From Dehalococcoidia bacterium (GTDB lineage Bacteria > Chloroflexota > Dehalococcoidia > GIF9 > AB-539-J10): 38,629 nt of DNA. Where the stretch lies: positions 1 to 38,629 of the forward strand of contig JAGGYM010000065.1 in NCBI GenBank assembly GCA_021162545.1. Reading direction: 5' to 3'. Positions 1-7,558 of the stretch are shown here, in pieces. Positions within the stretch are counted from its first letter, which is position 1; each line of letters begins with the position of its first letter. The position numbers were made by a program, and so were the translations under genes. Under the pieces are notes generated by a model, which was given only the letters and a program-made list of their open reading frames with translations, had not been told where the DNA came from and did not search any database.

Positions 1-1
1 A

Positions 2-340
2 TTACCACCTTTGCGGAGCATAAGGACTTACTCCGGGGTAAGGCATTGCCTCAGGTGGTGCTCCTCCGTAGGGCATTGCCCCAGCATAAGCCGGGACTCC
101 ATAGGCGGCAGGGCCCCAGGGCACGCTGTATCCAGCCCCCACCCCAGGATAAGGGACCCCCCTTCCAAAACCTCGTCCCCAACCAAAGCCCCTGCCCAGG
201 CCATACCCACTGCCATAACCTCTGCCAAACCCAACTCCTCCTCCCAAGCCTCTACCATACCCATAAGGATTGCAGAAACCCCTTGCTCCTCCTGTCATCG
301 GCCCCATGCCACGCGGGCCCGTTCCATCAAATCCTGGCAT
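2..340 (-). CDS. DUF5320 family glycine-rich protein
   Basis: A 112-residue protein starting MPGFDGTGPRGMGPMTGGARG, the typical N-terminus of DUF5320 proteins. Residues about 25-62 are almost entirely Gly plus Tyr/Phe/Arg in GYG, GRG and GFG steps, and the rest is Pro/Tyr/Ala rich. No membrane segment or signal peptide is visible. The usual DUF5320 C-terminal coiled coil is absent: the protein ends in APQRW and a TAA stop lies at 2-4, so it is complete. The start is fixed by a strong ribosome binding site (GGAGGTGA) just upstream. It lies 31 bases downstream of the DUF134 gene on the same strand, so the two are probably one operon. DUF5320 and DUF134 genes often occur near NifX/Mrp-like iron-sulfur or molybdenum cofactor proteins (family knowledge); none is visible here. 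The molecular function is unknown. Confidence 0.8.
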   Translation of the reverse strand: MPGFDGTGPRGMGPMTGGARGFCNPYGYGRGLGGGVGFGRGYGSGYGLGRGFGWGRGFGRGVPYPGVGAGYSVPWGPAAYGVPAYAGAMPYGGAPPEAMPYPGVSPYAPQRW

Positions 341-371
341 ATTTCACCTCCTTCTCTTTTTTATTTCCCAA

Positions 372-845
372 TTACCATCTTCCTCCATGAAATTTCCTGC
401 CCCTCCCCCTCCCTCCAAAACCAGAGGGAGGCAAGGGTGCAGGCTGTACATTGCCACTGAAACACATGGGACACGCCAGAGGCCCCCCTCTCGCCATGAC
501 TTCGAAAGGCACCTCCCACTCGTGTCCATCCTCATTGCACCTGAAACGCTGCTGGGGCAAGCCGAAATTTCCCCCTTCTATTTGAATGGCCCTGCCGTTA
601 ATTAAAGCGTCGGCTACCTTCCCTCTCCCCGACTCCAATACGCGATGGAAGGTTGCCCTAGAGATGCGCATCCTTTCGGCGCACTCTTCCTGCCCCAACC
701 CCTCCAGGTCTTTAAGACGAATGGCTTCCATTTCCTCTACCGATAACTGCACCCTCTGTAAAATATTTAGCGGAACGCCAACGGGCTTAAAAAAACTAAC
801 GCTTGGCCACCGGGCAACGCAACGCAACTTAACTGGCCTGGCCAC
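372..845 (-). CDS. DUF134 family HTH / zinc-ribbon protein
   Basis: About 157 residues. The N-terminal half matches DUF134: ARPVKLRCV, then FFKPVGVPL, then a sigma-like helix-turn-helix (LSVEEMEAIRLKDLEGLGQE followed by CAERMRISRATFHRVLE). This suggests a DNA-binding regulator. The second half holds a zinc-ribbon-like CNEDGHEW ... CPMC pattern in which the second position of the first pair is Asp rather than Cys. The protein ends in a Gly/Arg tail (GFGGRGRGRKFHGGRW). I chose GTG at 845 because family members begin M(A/P)RPxK at this point and GAAGGAG lies about 10-12 bases upstream. A TTG at 866 would add 7 residues but sits on that ribosome binding site. It is the first gene of a probable two-gene operon with the DUF5320 gene. 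Family match is confident; target and function are not known. Confidence 0.82.
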   Translation of the reverse strand: MARPVKLRCVARWPSVSFFKPVGVPLNILQRVQLSVEEMEAIRLKDLEGLGQEECAERMRISRATFHRVLESGRGKVADALINGRAIQIEGGNFGLPQQRFRCNEDGHEWEVPFEVMARGGPLACPMCFSGNVQPAPLPPSGFGGRGRGRKFHGGRW

Positions 846-870
846 GGTAAAATAACTCTCCTTCAATACG

Positions 871-897
871 AATTATGAACATATGTCAATAATAATT
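871..897. promoter_or_regulatory. Inverted repeat in divergent intergenic region
   Basis: The 151-base spacer between the divergent DUF134 and CoA-disulfide reductase genes holds AATTAT (871-876) matched by ATAATT (892-897). An 8-base palindrome ACATATGT (879-886) lies between them. On the minus strand TTGACA (889-884) and CATAAT (877-872) are present, but not at ideal mutual spacing. It could be the DUF134 promoter with an autoregulatory operator; this is inference. No clear promoter for the plus-strand gene is seen; TAAAAT near 956 lacks a convincing -35. Confidence 0.3.
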
Positions 898-996
898 TTA
901 GCGCCCTTGAGGGAATCTGTCAAATCAAGGGGATGCAATACAGCCAGGCATGTTCTAAAATAAGACCAGTATCGTTAAAGAAAGAAGGAGCTGATA

Positions 997-2385
997 ATGA
1001 AGGAAATTTTTCTGGTAATAGGCGGAGTGGCAGCAGGGATGAGCGCTGCCAGCAGGTTCAGAAGAAACAAACCTGAAGCAGATGTCACCGTAATACAAAA
1101 CAGAGAATATGTCTCTTACGGTTCCTGCGGACTGCCCTATTTCGTCTCGGGGCTGGTCAAGAACGTGCAGGGACTGGTAGTCTACGACGCCGCTTTCTTC
1201 CAGCAGAAAAGAAATATTAACGTCCTGAAATGGCATGCGGCTATCAAAATAGACCCTTCTGCCAAAGTCGTCCTGGCTCGCGATCTCAGGGGAAACAAGG
1301 AGATAAAACTAAGCTACGATAAACTGGCCATCTGCACCGGCGCCTCTCCCACAAGGCCCGAGCTGCCGGGCAATGAACTCAAGAATATCTTCGCCATCAG
1401 AAGCGCAGAGGACGGCATCGCCCTGAGAAACTTCCTGGACAAAGAAGCCCCCGGAAAAGCAGCTATAATTGGCGCTGGCCCGGTAGGACTGGAGATGGCG
1501 GAGGCCCTCTGCGCGAGAGGAATCGAGGTCACCATGGTAAAGAGACCGGGCAGCATTTTGAAGATGTTCGATGACGACATGGTGGCAATGGCAGAAGAGG
1601 AACTGGAAAGAAAAGGCGTCAACCTGGTTAAAAACGCCCTTATCCAGGGCTTTGCAGGAGACAATAAAGGAAACGTAAGAGCCGTTGTCCTTGCCGACGC
1701 CAGCTATGAGGTTGACTTCGTTCTCCTGGCTACAGGAGCAAATCCCAATTCAAGGCTAGCACAGGAAGCAGGGCTCAAGGTCAACGCCAACGGCACGATC
1801 GCTGTTAACGAGAGGATGCAGACCTGCACCCCCGATGTATTCGCTGCCGGCGACTGCGTCGGGCAGAAACACCTGATGACGGGAAAAGAAGTCTATTTCC
1901 CCCGGGGAACGACGGCCAACAAACAGGGCCGTGTCGCTGGAGAAAATGCCTCCGGCGGGAAGGCTGCTTCCCCCGCTATCGCAGCAACGCTGGTCTCCAA
2001 GGTGTTCAGCCTGACGATTGCCCGCACCGGTCTGAGCTCCCGGGAGGCAGAGGCGGAAAGCTACGACTTCGTCACTTCCACCATCTCCCATCCCGACCAC
2101 GCCTTCACCTATCCCGACCCCGAACCGGAGGACATCACCACCAAACTGGTAATGGAGCGGAAAACGGGAAAGCTGCTGGGGGCTCAAATGATAGGCAGCC
2201 ATAAAAATATGGGGGTGGCCAAGCGGATAGACGTTTTTGCCACCGCGCTCTACAACGGAATGACCGTGGCCGCGGTAAATGAGCTGGACCTGAGCTACTC
2301 CCCTCCCTATTCACCCTTCTACGACAACATCCTTGTTGCCACAGAGGTAGGGCTGAAGAAACTATCTCGCCGAACAGGAGAATGA
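997..2385 (+). CDS. CoA-disulfide reductase-like FAD/NAD(P)H oxidoreductase
   Basis: A 462-residue flavoprotein of the pyridine nucleotide-disulfide oxidoreductase family. The N-terminal FAD-binding motif is VIGGVAAGMSAASRFRR. A single redox cysteine, C44, sits in SYGSCGLPYF, the hallmark of CoA-disulfide reductase, NADH oxidase and NAD(P)H persulfide reductase. A second Rossmann motif (IIGAGPVGLEMAEAL, about 151-165) binds NAD(P)H. The FAD-contacting segment CTPDVFAAGDC follows, and the C-terminal dimerisation domain ends with the characteristic YSPPYSPFYDN. There is no C-terminal rhodanese domain. The likely role is reduction of CoA disulfide or persulfides, or of O2; family members cannot be separated by sequence alone. 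The start has AAGGAG upstream. The gene overlaps mtnA by 4 bases (ATGA), so the two are translationally coupled. Confidence 0.85.
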   Translation: MKEIFLVIGGVAAGMSAASRFRRNKPEADVTVIQNREYVSYGSCGLPYFVSGLVKNVQGLVVYDAAFFQQKRNINVLKWHAAIKIDPSAKVVLARDLRGNKEIKLSYDKLAICTGASPTRPELPGNELKNIFAIRSAEDGIALRNFLDKEAPGKAAIIGAGPVGLEMAEALCARGIEVTMVKRPGSILKMFDDDMVAMAEEELERKGVNLVKNALIQGFAGDNKGNVRAVVLADASYEVDFVLLATGANPNSRLAQEAGLKVNANGTIAVNERMQTCTPDVFAAGDCVGQKHLMTGKEVYFPRGTTANKQGRVAGENASGGKAASPAIAATLVSKVFSLTIARTGLSSREAEAESYDFVTSTISHPDHAFTYPDPEPEDITTKLVMERKTGKLLGAQMIGSHKNMGVAKRIDVFATALYNGMTVAAVNELDLSYSPPYSPFYDNILVATEVGLKKLSRRTGE

Positions 2386-3461
2386 CAGACATGACAGCGC
2401 GCGCAGACAGGGGAAAAACCATACAGCCCATAGAGTGGCTCGACGACAGGTTGCGGATACTGGACCAGAGCAAGCTCCCCCATGAGCAATGCTTTATCGA
2501 ACTTGCTGACTACCACGACGTAGCCCTGGCGATCAAGGAGATGCAGGTGCGTGGAGCGCCTGCTATAGGAATCGCCGCTGCCTATGGCATAGCGCTGGGC
2601 GCACAAAGCATAAAATCCTCGAGCAAGAGCGAATTCACGAACAGGCTGAACCAAATCATGGAGGAATTCGCTGCCACCAGACCCACCGCGGTCAACTTGT
2701 TCCAGGCCATCAATGGAATGGAAAGGGCAAGCACCGGCAGCGACGTTCCTGCCGTGAAGCAGGCTCTCATAGATAAAGCCAGGCAAATCCACCGCGAAGA
2801 AATAGAGGCAACCCGGCAGCTCAGCCACCTGGGGGCTGAACTTATTCACGAGGGCTTCACCATCCTTACCCATTGCAACGCCGGCCCCCTAGCCACTGCC
2901 GGCTATGGCACCGCTCTGGGGATAATCATGGCGGCCAGAGAGCAGGGCAAGAGAATAGAAGTACTTGCCACGGAAACCCGCCCCTTGCTTCAAGGAGCCA
3001 GGCTCACCGTCTGGGAGCTCAAGCAAAAGGACATCCCCGTGACGCTGATCACCGATTCCATGGCGGGATACTTCATAAATCGTAGTAAAGTAAACTGCGT
3101 CATAGTGGGCGCAGACAGAATTGCTGCCAACGGCGACGTTGCCAACAAGATCGGCACCTATACGCTGGCGGTGCTTGCCAGAGAAAATGCTCTCCCCTTC
3201 TACGTCGCCGCACCCACCAGCACCATCGACTTCTCGCTGCCATCAGGCGGCGAGATTCCCATCGAGGAGCGAAGTCCCCTAGAAGTAACTCACTTCCAGG
3301 GGATAGCTTCAGCTCCAGGAGGAGTAAAGGCAGCTAATCCTGCCTTCGACGTCACGCCCCATCGTTACATAAGTGCAATTATCACCGAAAGGGGTATAAT
3401 AAAAGGGAGATATAAGAGAGAACTGGCCAAAATGGCTCCACAAAAACAGACGGGGAGGTGA
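2382..3461 (+). CDS. mtnA: S-methyl-5-thioribose-1-phosphate isomerase
   Basis: 359 residues. Isomerises 5-methylthioribose-1-phosphate to 5-methylthioribulose-1-phosphate in methionine salvage; related enzymes also take 5-deoxyribose-1-phosphate. Visible family signatures are VRGAPAIGIAAAYG, the catalytic cysteine C165 in LTHCNAGPLATAGYG, and the catalytic aspartate D245 in IVGADRIAANGDVANKIGTY. These correspond to Cys160 and Asp240 of the Bacillus enzyme. The related eIF2B-alpha-like proteins lack this pair, so the enzyme call is firm. The start overlaps the stop of the upstream flavoprotein gene; a second ATG three codons in is an alternative. An FmdB-type zinc ribbon gene starts 4 bases downstream. 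No mtnP or mtnK is in the window; a class II aldolase lies 16 kb away. Confidence 0.93.
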   Translation: MTDMTARADRGKTIQPIEWLDDRLRILDQSKLPHEQCFIELADYHDVALAIKEMQVRGAPAIGIAAAYGIALGAQSIKSSSKSEFTNRLNQIMEEFAATRPTAVNLFQAINGMERASTGSDVPAVKQALIDKARQIHREEIEATRQLSHLGAELIHEGFTILTHCNAGPLATAGYGTALGIIMAAREQGKRIEVLATETRPLLQGARLTVWELKQKDIPVTLITDSMAGYFINRSKVNCVIVGADRIAANGDVANKIGTYTLAVLARENALPFYVAAPTSTIDFSLPSGGEIPIEERSPLEVTHFQGIASAPGGVKAANPAFDVTPHRYISAIITERGIIKGRYKRELAKMAPQKQTGR

Positions 3462-3465
3462 TGAG

Positions 3466-3657
3466 ATGCCCACATATGAGTTCTGGTGTCCAAGCTGCAA
3501 GAAAGCGTTCGAAGTTAAAAGACCTTTAGCCGATTTCGACAAACCCGCCTCCTGCCCTGATTGTGGAATGCAGGGAGAAAAGTTAATCTCCAACTTTGCT
3601 TCCAGGACCGGCTACAACTTGCAAGTACCAGGACAACCCTTCAGAAAGAAGGAATGA
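3466..3657 (+). CDS. FmdB-type zinc ribbon protein
   Basis: 63 residues beginning MPTYEFWCPSCKKAFEV and carrying a second pair CPDCGMQ. The two CxxC pairs form a single zinc ribbon of the FmdB/CxxC_CXXC_SSSS family. Such small proteins are called putative regulators, but their biochemical role is not established. An excellent ribosome binding site (GGAGGTGAT) precedes the ATG. Spacing of 4 bases from mtnA and 28 bases to the next gene indicates one operon. Confidence 0.85.
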   Translation: MPTYEFWCPSCKKAFEVKRPLADFDKPASCPDCGMQGEKLISNFASRTGYNLQVPGQPFRKKE

Positions 3658-3685
3658 AATCAATTACCTGCGTGGAGGTGACGCT

Positions 3686-4288
3686 ATGGAACTTTCTCCA
3701 CTGGCCAGAGAACGGCTGGCGCGGATAGGAGCCCTGTCGTCAGAAGAAAGCGAGAAGGTGATCCGGTCGGGGGAACTCGAAGGTATCCTCTCTCGCTATT
3801 TCAGAGGCGACCTTAGTTCTGAGGACCTGTGGAAAGAGCTAAAAGCCCTCAAGGAGCAAAGGGGCGAATCCGTTGTCGAGGAGACACAGGGCAAGCTGGT
3901 AGATACGCTCCGCCTACAGATGAACCAAGAGGACTTCGAACAGCGCCGCAGTGCAGTTCTGGCCTTGGAGACGGTGAAGGTGGAGGGAAAATATACCGCC
4001 CTGGAGCCAGTTCTAAATTCAATAGCTGCCCTTCGCCAGCAATACAAACAACAGAAAGAGAAGGTATACGAACAGCTCAAAACAGCCATGCAGGGGCAGT
4101 TGCAGGCAATGGCGCAAGAAGCCTCAAAACAGGGCGTGAATCTCGATATGGAGAGCTCTCTGGATGCCAACATCAAAGCCAGCCCACAGTGGAAGAACTT
4201 CATCTCCGGGCACGACAAGGCCAGCGAAGAAGCCTTCACCGGTTACGTAGCCAGATTAAGGGAGATCACACAGGCAAACCGAACCTGA
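3686..4288 (+). CDS. Hypothetical helical protein
   Basis: 200 residues, not recognised. The start ATG at 3686 is chosen because GGAGGTGA sits just upstream; an in-frame start at 3596 would lie inside the preceding gene. The protein is rich in Glu, Gln, Lys and Ala, has no cysteine, and has no signal peptide or membrane segment. It appears almost entirely helical, with probable coiled coil at about residues 105-145 (LRQQYKQQKEKVYEQLKTAM). The N-terminal 60 residues (SSEESEKVIRSGELEGILSR, then DLSSEDLWKELKALKE) look like a small helical bundle. It is the last gene of the flavoprotein-mtnA-fmdB cluster. No function is assigned. Confidence 0.75.
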   Translation: MELSPLARERLARIGALSSEESEKVIRSGELEGILSRYFRGDLSSEDLWKELKALKEQRGESVVEETQGKLVDTLRLQMNQEDFEQRRSAVLALETVKVEGKYTALEPVLNSIAALRQQYKQQKEKVYEQLKTAMQGQLQAMAQEASKQGVNLDMESSLDANIKASPQWKNFISGHDKASEEAFTGYVARLREITQANRT

Positions 4289-4307
4289 AAAAGCAACGCC
4301 CCACAGG

Positions 4308-4334
4308 TATGCCCCCTCCCGGGGAAAGGGCATA
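4308..4334 (+). repeat. Inverted repeat after the mtnA operon
   Basis: TATGCCC (4308-4314) pairs exactly with GGGCATA (4328-4334) across a 13-base loop containing CCCGGG. A second G/C-rich hairpin (CCAGG ... CCTGG) follows to about 4363. No T-run follows either stem, so these could be processing or rho-dependent termination sites rather than intrinsic terminators. Confidence 0.4.
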
Positions 4335-4435
4335 ACCAGGTCCGGGGAACTATTGCCCCTGGCAGAGAAATCCCGCCAGCTCAACCAGAGCCAGATTTTG
4401 GTTTACAAATTAGAACGGCAGTTCTTCAGTGTTTT

Positions 4436-4464
4436 TTGCCTATTTCATTTGTTTATGATATGCT
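4436..4464 (+). promoter_or_regulatory. Promoter of the glutamate dehydrogenase gene
   Basis: TTGCCT (4436-4441), a 17-base spacer, then TATGCT (4459-4464) preceded by TGA, giving an extended -10. The predicted start near 4471 leaves a leader of about 73 bases before the ATG at 4544. Confidence 0.6.
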
Positions 4465-4543
4465 ACCTCTCTGTATCAGGCCAGGCGGCAGGTGGTTGCC
4501 GCTGTAGCACATTGGACCAGAAATTAGAAATGGAGGCAAAAAA

Positions 4544-5791
4544 ATGGCCAAGCAAGATTCGTTCGAAATCTCACAAAAACAGCTGGATGCGTGCGCAAAG
4601 CTTATCAATCTGGACGCCGGCACTCTCGCTGTCCTGAGAGAACCGCTAAGAGAGCTTCACGTATCGCTACCGGTGCGCATGGACGACGGCTCTATCAAGG
4701 TATTCCAGGGATTCAGAGTTCAGTACAACGACGCCAAAGGCCCCGCAAAGGGCGGAATCCGTTTCCATCCCGAAGAAACGATCGACACTATCCGGGCTCT
4801 TGCCGCCTGGATGACATGGAAATGCGCCCTCGTTGATCTGCCCCTGGGAGGGAGTAAAGGAGGAGTCATCTGCAACCCCAAAGAGATGTCTCAAGGGGAG
4901 ATGGAGCGTCTAAGCCGAGCATACGTACAAAGCGTGTGGCAGTTTATTGGTCCCGAGAGAGATATCCCCGCTCCCGACGTCTACACCAACCCGCAAATCA
5001 TGGCCTGGATGATGGATGAGTATTCCAAGATCAGTGGCAAGAGCCAGTTCGGAGTCATTACCGGAAAGCCCCTGAGTGTGGGAGGGTCTGCCGGGCGCGA
5101 TGACGCTACCGCCCGCGGCGGGCTGTGCACCGTTCGTGAAGCCGCCAAAGAGTTTGGCATCGACCTTAAGAAGGCCACAGTGGCCGTACAGGGCTACGGA
5201 AATGCCGGATACTTCGCTGCTTCCCTTTGCAAATCCCTCTTTGGCTCCAGGATAATAGCTGTTAGCGACAGCAAAGGGGGTATTTTCAACAAGGGCGGAC
5301 TTGACCCGGAGGCAGTTCGGGCACACAAGGACAAAACCGGCTCGGTAATCACTTATCCCAACGCCACCGCCATCTCCAATGAAGACATCCTGGAACTTGA
5401 AGTGGATATCCTCATCCCGGCAGCCCTGGAAGGCGTCATCACGGGAGCAAACGCAGCAAAGGTCAAGGCCAAGATCGTCGCCGAACTGGCCAACGGCCCT
5501 ACCACTCCAGAAGCAGATGATATCCTGTACCGGAATGGGGTCCATGTAATTCCCGATTTCCTGTGCAACGCCGGAGGAGTAGCAGTTTCCTATTTCGAGA
5601 TGGTGCAAAACTTCTACATGTATTACTGGAGCAAAGAACAGGTCTATGATCTTCTGGACAAGAAAATGACTCCCGCTTACCATTCAGTGCTGGACACTGC
5701 CAAAAAGTACAACACTCACATGCGCATGGCAGCATATGTGGTCGCCGTTGAACGCGTAGCCGAGGCAATGAAAGCCCGCGGCTGGGTTTAG
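4544..5791 (+). CDS. Glu/Leu/Phe/Val dehydrogenase (glutamate dehydrogenase)
   Basis: 415 residues, the normal length for the hexameric NAD(P)-dependent glutamate dehydrogenase family. It interconverts glutamate and 2-oxoglutarate plus ammonia in the cytoplasm. The dimerisation domain has the substrate lysines K69 (GPAKGGIRFHP), K93 (TWKCALVDLPLGG) and K105 (GGSKGG), and the catalytic aspartate D145 (RDIPAPDVYT). The C-terminal Rossmann domain has VAVQGYGNAGYFAA at about 212-225, and later ELANGPTTPEAD and LCNAGGVAVSYFE. GGAGG lies upstream of the ATG. The gene has its own promoter and ends in a bidirectional terminator, so it is monocistronic. Amino-acid and cofactor preference (Glu versus Leu, NAD versus NADP) cannot be settled from sequence alone; glutamate is the best guess. 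Confidence 0.92.
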   Translation: MAKQDSFEISQKQLDACAKLINLDAGTLAVLREPLRELHVSLPVRMDDGSIKVFQGFRVQYNDAKGPAKGGIRFHPEETIDTIRALAAWMTWKCALVDLPLGGSKGGVICNPKEMSQGEMERLSRAYVQSVWQFIGPERDIPAPDVYTNPQIMAWMMDEYSKISGKSQFGVITGKPLSVGGSAGRDDATARGGLCTVREAAKEFGIDLKKATVAVQGYGNAGYFAASLCKSLFGSRIIAVSDSKGGIFNKGGLDPEAVRAHKDKTGSVITYPNATAISNEDILELEVDILIPAALEGVITGANAAKVKAKIVAELANGPTTPEADDILYRNGVHVIPDFLCNAGGVAVSYFEMVQNFYMYYWSKEQVYDLLDKKMTPAYHSVLDTAKKYNTHMRMAAYVVAVERVAEAMKARGWV

Positions 5792-5835
5792 TTCATCCTC
5801 TCATGGCGCTCACGCGCCACCTGCCTGCAAAAACG

Positions 5836-5866
5836 ATAGTCCCACCTTCTTGAAAGGTGGGACTAT
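5836..5866. terminator. Bidirectional intrinsic terminator
   Basis: A perfect 13-base-pair stem (ATAGTCCCACCTT / AAGGTGGGACTAT) with a 5-base loop. On the plus strand TCTTATAT follows; on the minus strand CGTTTTTG follows. It lies between the convergent dehydrogenase and BamA-like genes and should serve both. Confidence 0.85.
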
Positions 5867-5904
5867 TCTTATATAGCCCGATTGCCGTCTCGCGCTCTCA
5901 GCTT

Positions 5905-7068
5905 TTACTGCTTGGGTTTGGGCATGACTGCCTCGTACAATTCGGCCCCCATAGGATGTCCCTGAGCCAACATCTGTCGGTATTTTATAACATCGGCATC
6001 CCTGGTTCCGGTTATCTTGGAAGTATTGAAGGCGCTCATGCCCATATCGAACTCTCCGTAAGGCAGAGCATTTGCCGCCCACCACCAGATTATCTCCGCC
6101 TTGGTTCTCTCGTAGGCCACCTTCTTCTGCGCCCTCACCATGCCCAGCGAAAGACCGACCTGCTGGGGATACAAATTGGCGTACATCCACGTCAGGTCGT
6201 TTACGGCCTTGTCCAGCAGTGAAGCATCGCGCGGCAACTTTTTCACCATCTCGCTGGCCGCTCTTATTTCTTCATCGCCGTAGCCCTGGTCCTTGCTCTT
6301 GAACTCACCGTAGGCAATCTCCCCACCATCAAGCCACTTATCGGTGATAACCTCAGGGTTACGGATGAATTCGCCATCTTTCTTCAGTATGGGCACCACC
6401 TTGAGGATGTAATTTTTCCGCAGCATCTTGTAGGCACTCCACTGCTCGCAGGAAGTGGTGTTCCATATGGCGTCCTCAGGAGTCATGATAACAGACTTGA
6501 ACTGGCAGGCACCGCCCATAGCCGTTGAGCCATGCTTCGGTCCCACCTGTCCGAAAGAAGCCGTATCCGCCGCTACCGTAAGGTCACAGACCCCACTCAC
6601 CTCTTCACCTCCTCCAATGCTCATCCCCTGGACGCGCCGGATCACCGGCTTGGGGGAATACCAGACAATGTCAAAGATGTGCCAGTAAACCGTCATGTAC
6701 TCCTGGCAACTCATCGGCCTTCCCACATAGTATTCGGCGTATTCCTTTACGTTGCCCCCGGTACAGAAGAACCTGTCCCCCTTACCCGTAAGGACGATGG
6801 CTACCACGCTTGGGTCATGGGAAGCTTTGTCAAAAGCACAGGCAACGCCGGCAAGCATATCCAGGGTATAGGAATTGCCCATCTTCTCATTATCCAGAGT
6901 AACCCAGGCAGTGTAGAGGTTCTTCACCTCTTTCCCCTCCGGGTCAAATAAGGGTTTTAACTCATAAGTGGTGCGCGGCGGCTCTGCTCGCTGGAGTCGC
7001 TCCTCGCTGCAGATCTGGTGGACCTGCTTCATGTCCTTGGGAGCCCTTGGTATCCAATCTAAAGCCAT
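5905..7068 (-). CDS. oah: BamA-like 6-oxocyclohex-1-ene-1-carbonyl-CoA hydrolase
   Basis: 387 residues of the crotonase superfamily. The family enzyme hydrates and opens the ring of 6-oxocyclohex-1-ene-1-carbonyl-CoA to 3-hydroxypimeloyl-CoA in anaerobic benzoyl-CoA degradation. The long N-terminal signature is visible (MALDWIPRAP, then ICSEERLQ, AEPPRTTYELKPL). So are the oxyanion-hole and active-site stretch FCTGGNVKEYAEYY (101-114) and SFGQVGPKHGS (about 171-181). GGAGGAG precedes the ATG. It is the third gene after the thiolase and DUF35 genes and is separated from DUF35 by 73 bases. No benzoyl-CoA reductase, dienoyl-CoA hydratase or hydroxyacyl-CoA dehydrogenase gene is in the window. 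Parts of the central region look diverged from what I recall of classical BamA, so the exact substrate may differ. Family call is confident, substrate is not. Confidence 0.8.
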   Translation of the reverse strand: MALDWIPRAPKDMKQVHQICSEERLQRAEPPRTTYELKPLFDPEGKEVKNLYTAWVTLDNEKMGNSYTLDMLAGVACAFDKASHDPSVVAIVLTGKGDRFFCTGGNVKEYAEYYVGRPMSCQEYMTVYWHIFDIVWYSPKPVIRRVQGMSIGGGEEVSGVCDLTVAADTASFGQVGPKHGSTAMGGACQFKSVIMTPEDAIWNTTSCEQWSAYKMLRKNYILKVVPILKKDGEFIRNPEVITDKWLDGGEIAYGEFKSKDQGYGDEEIRAASEMVKKLPRDASLLDKAVNDLTWMYANLYPQQVGLSLGMVRAQKKVAYERTKAEIIWWWAANALPYGEFDMGMSAFNTSKITGTRDADVIKYRQMLAQGHPMGAELYEAVMPKPKQ

Positions 7069-7141
7069 CTCTATCTCCTCCTTGATTTACACTTCCCCGG
7101 AAATCTCACCACGGCACAAAGGTCATGGAGAAATATTCCCT

Positions 7142-7552
7142 TTAGGGCTCAAGGCCATAGGCGAATCTGTCCTCGGACAGCACCACAGGAACCACTCTGA
7201 GCTCCATCCCTATCTTGATGTCCCCAACATCGACCTTCTTCCTGATCTTCGCCAGTACCCGCACTCCTTCAGGAAACTCCACTATTCCCAGGCTGTAAGG
7301 GGCTACGTCCTCAAATCCCGAGGGGCCGTAATTCACCGTGGTAAAGGTAAGCAGTTTCCCCTTGCTCTTAATTTCAACCCATTCCATTTCGCTGGACAGG
7401 CAATACGGGCAATCTGCCCGGGGAGGGAAGTATTTCTTGCCACACTGCTTGCATTCCGTGGCCATCACTTTGCCCTGGTCCAGATAATCTACAAACGGGG
7501 CAACCTTCGCCTGCTTGGTAAAACTCACTACACCGAAATTTGCAAAATCCAT
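7142..7552 (-). CDS. DUF35 (Zn-ribbon + OB-fold) thiolase partner protein
   Basis: 136 residues. An N-terminal helix (VAPFVDYLDQGKVMATE) leads into a rubredoxin-like zinc ribbon with CKQCGKKYFPPRADCPYC. An OB-fold (residues about 60-125, GKLLTFTTVNYGPSGF onward) follows. DUF35 proteins bind SCP2-type thiolases and, in archaea, bridge thiolase with HMG-CoA synthase. In steroid catabolism they are essential partners of thiolase-like aldolases. The start is supported by GGAGG inside the end of the thiolase gene, 6 bases upstream of which that gene stops. It almost certainly forms a complex with the product of the adjacent thiolase gene. Confidence 0.87.
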   Translation of the reverse strand: MDFANFGVVSFTKQAKVAPFVDYLDQGKVMATECKQCGKKYFPPRADCPYCLSSEMEWVEIKSKGKLLTFTTVNYGPSGFEDVAPYSLGIVEFPEGVRVLAKIRKKVDVGDIKIGMELRVVPVVLSEDRFAYGLEP

Positions 7553-7558
7553 TTATCA

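Noticed and set aside
11-460. Plus-strand frames opposite the glycine-rich DUF5320 gene
   Set aside because: Pro/Ser-rich reading of the complement of a Gly-rich gene; no start signals.
3596-3685. Longer N-terminus for the unrecognised 200-residue protein
   Set aside because: It overlaps the FmdB gene, and a strong GGAGGTGA sits directly before ATG 3686.
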